Origin: Fratercula arctica
Lineage: Eukaryota > Chordata > Aves > Charadriiformes > Alcidae
Assembly: GCA_947846985.1 (NCBI GenBank)
Contig: CANTUZ010000004.1
Location: 3,524,927 to 3,588,926 of the forward strand
Direction of reading: 5' to 3'
Length of the DNA: 64,000 nucleotides
In this document: one piece after another, positions 63,937-64,000 of the stretch
Numbering within the stretch: position 1 is the first letter of the stretch
How the letters are laid out: every line of letters begins with the position of its first letter
Translations under genes and position numbers: made by a program
The notes under the pieces: generated by a model
What the model saw: the letters and a program-made list of their open reading frames with translations, nothing else
Database searches by the model: none
What the model was told of the DNA's origin: nothing

Positions 63937-64000
63937 CTAATTCCAGTGTGAGATGCTCCCATCCCTGCGCGGAATCCATGGAGATCTCCTCGCTTCCTCC
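63937..64000 (-). other. candidate minus-strand exon cut by the window edge
   Basis: A strong donor GGAATTAG|GTATGT at 63937 ends a segment that is open in two frames, one reading MDSAQGWEHLTLEL, and reaches the window edge. It would be the exon preceding 63397-63524. Confidence 0.25.

Overview
The window is vertebrate nuclear DNA, almost certainly from a bird. The evidence is several truncated CR1 retroposons with the avian 3' tail, LTR pieces of the kind common in bird endogenous retroviruses, compact introns, and a sharp change from AT-moderate DNA on the left to very GC-rich, minisatellite-laden DNA on the right (from about 41.9 kb). Two protein genes can be reconstructed exon by exon, both on the plus strand with GT-AG introns throughout. 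PPP2CB, the catalytic subunit of protein phosphatase 2A, has 7 coding exons (28123-41207) and encodes 309 aa. GSR, glutathione-disulfide reductase, has 13 coding exons (42163-47891) and encodes 464 aa. They are a tail-to-head pair: the PPP2CB poly(A) signal lies only about 290 bp before the GSR start codon.

Layout. 1-23.3 kb: no recognisable protein gene; homopolymer tracts, a 44-bp tandem repeat, a CR1 copy and one small membrane-type ORF on the minus strand. 23.3-23.84 kb: a candidate terminal exon with two AATAAA signals, probably the end of a plus-strand gene lying to the left. 26.6-27.8 kb: two abutting minus-strand CR1 fragments, followed at once by the PPP2CB CpG island. 28.1-41.9 kb: PPP2CB. 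41.9-48.05 kb: GSR, with minisatellites before the start codon and in introns 1 and 9. 48.3-48.65 kb: a 27-bp minisatellite. 49.3-57.4 kb: LTR fragments, a satellite-like repeat, and three CpG-island promoters (50.55, 51.2 and 54.2 kb) with no recognised product. 57.5-61.1 kb: a bidirectional-type CpG-island promoter and a well-spliced but unidentified minus-strand transcript. 61.7-64 kb: further minus-strand candidate exons.

PPP2CB and GSR are neighbours in mammals too, but there UBXN8 lies between them and TEX15 lies beyond PPP2CB. Neither can be seen here. The best candidates for undescribed biology are the unidentified spliced minus-strand transcript at 57.5-60.9 kb, the CpG-island promoters built from tandem motif repeats inside a satellite field, and the LTR that has been amplified as a tandem array. 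No coherent new multi-gene system was found. All calls come from reading the sequence; nothing was searched or aligned by computer.
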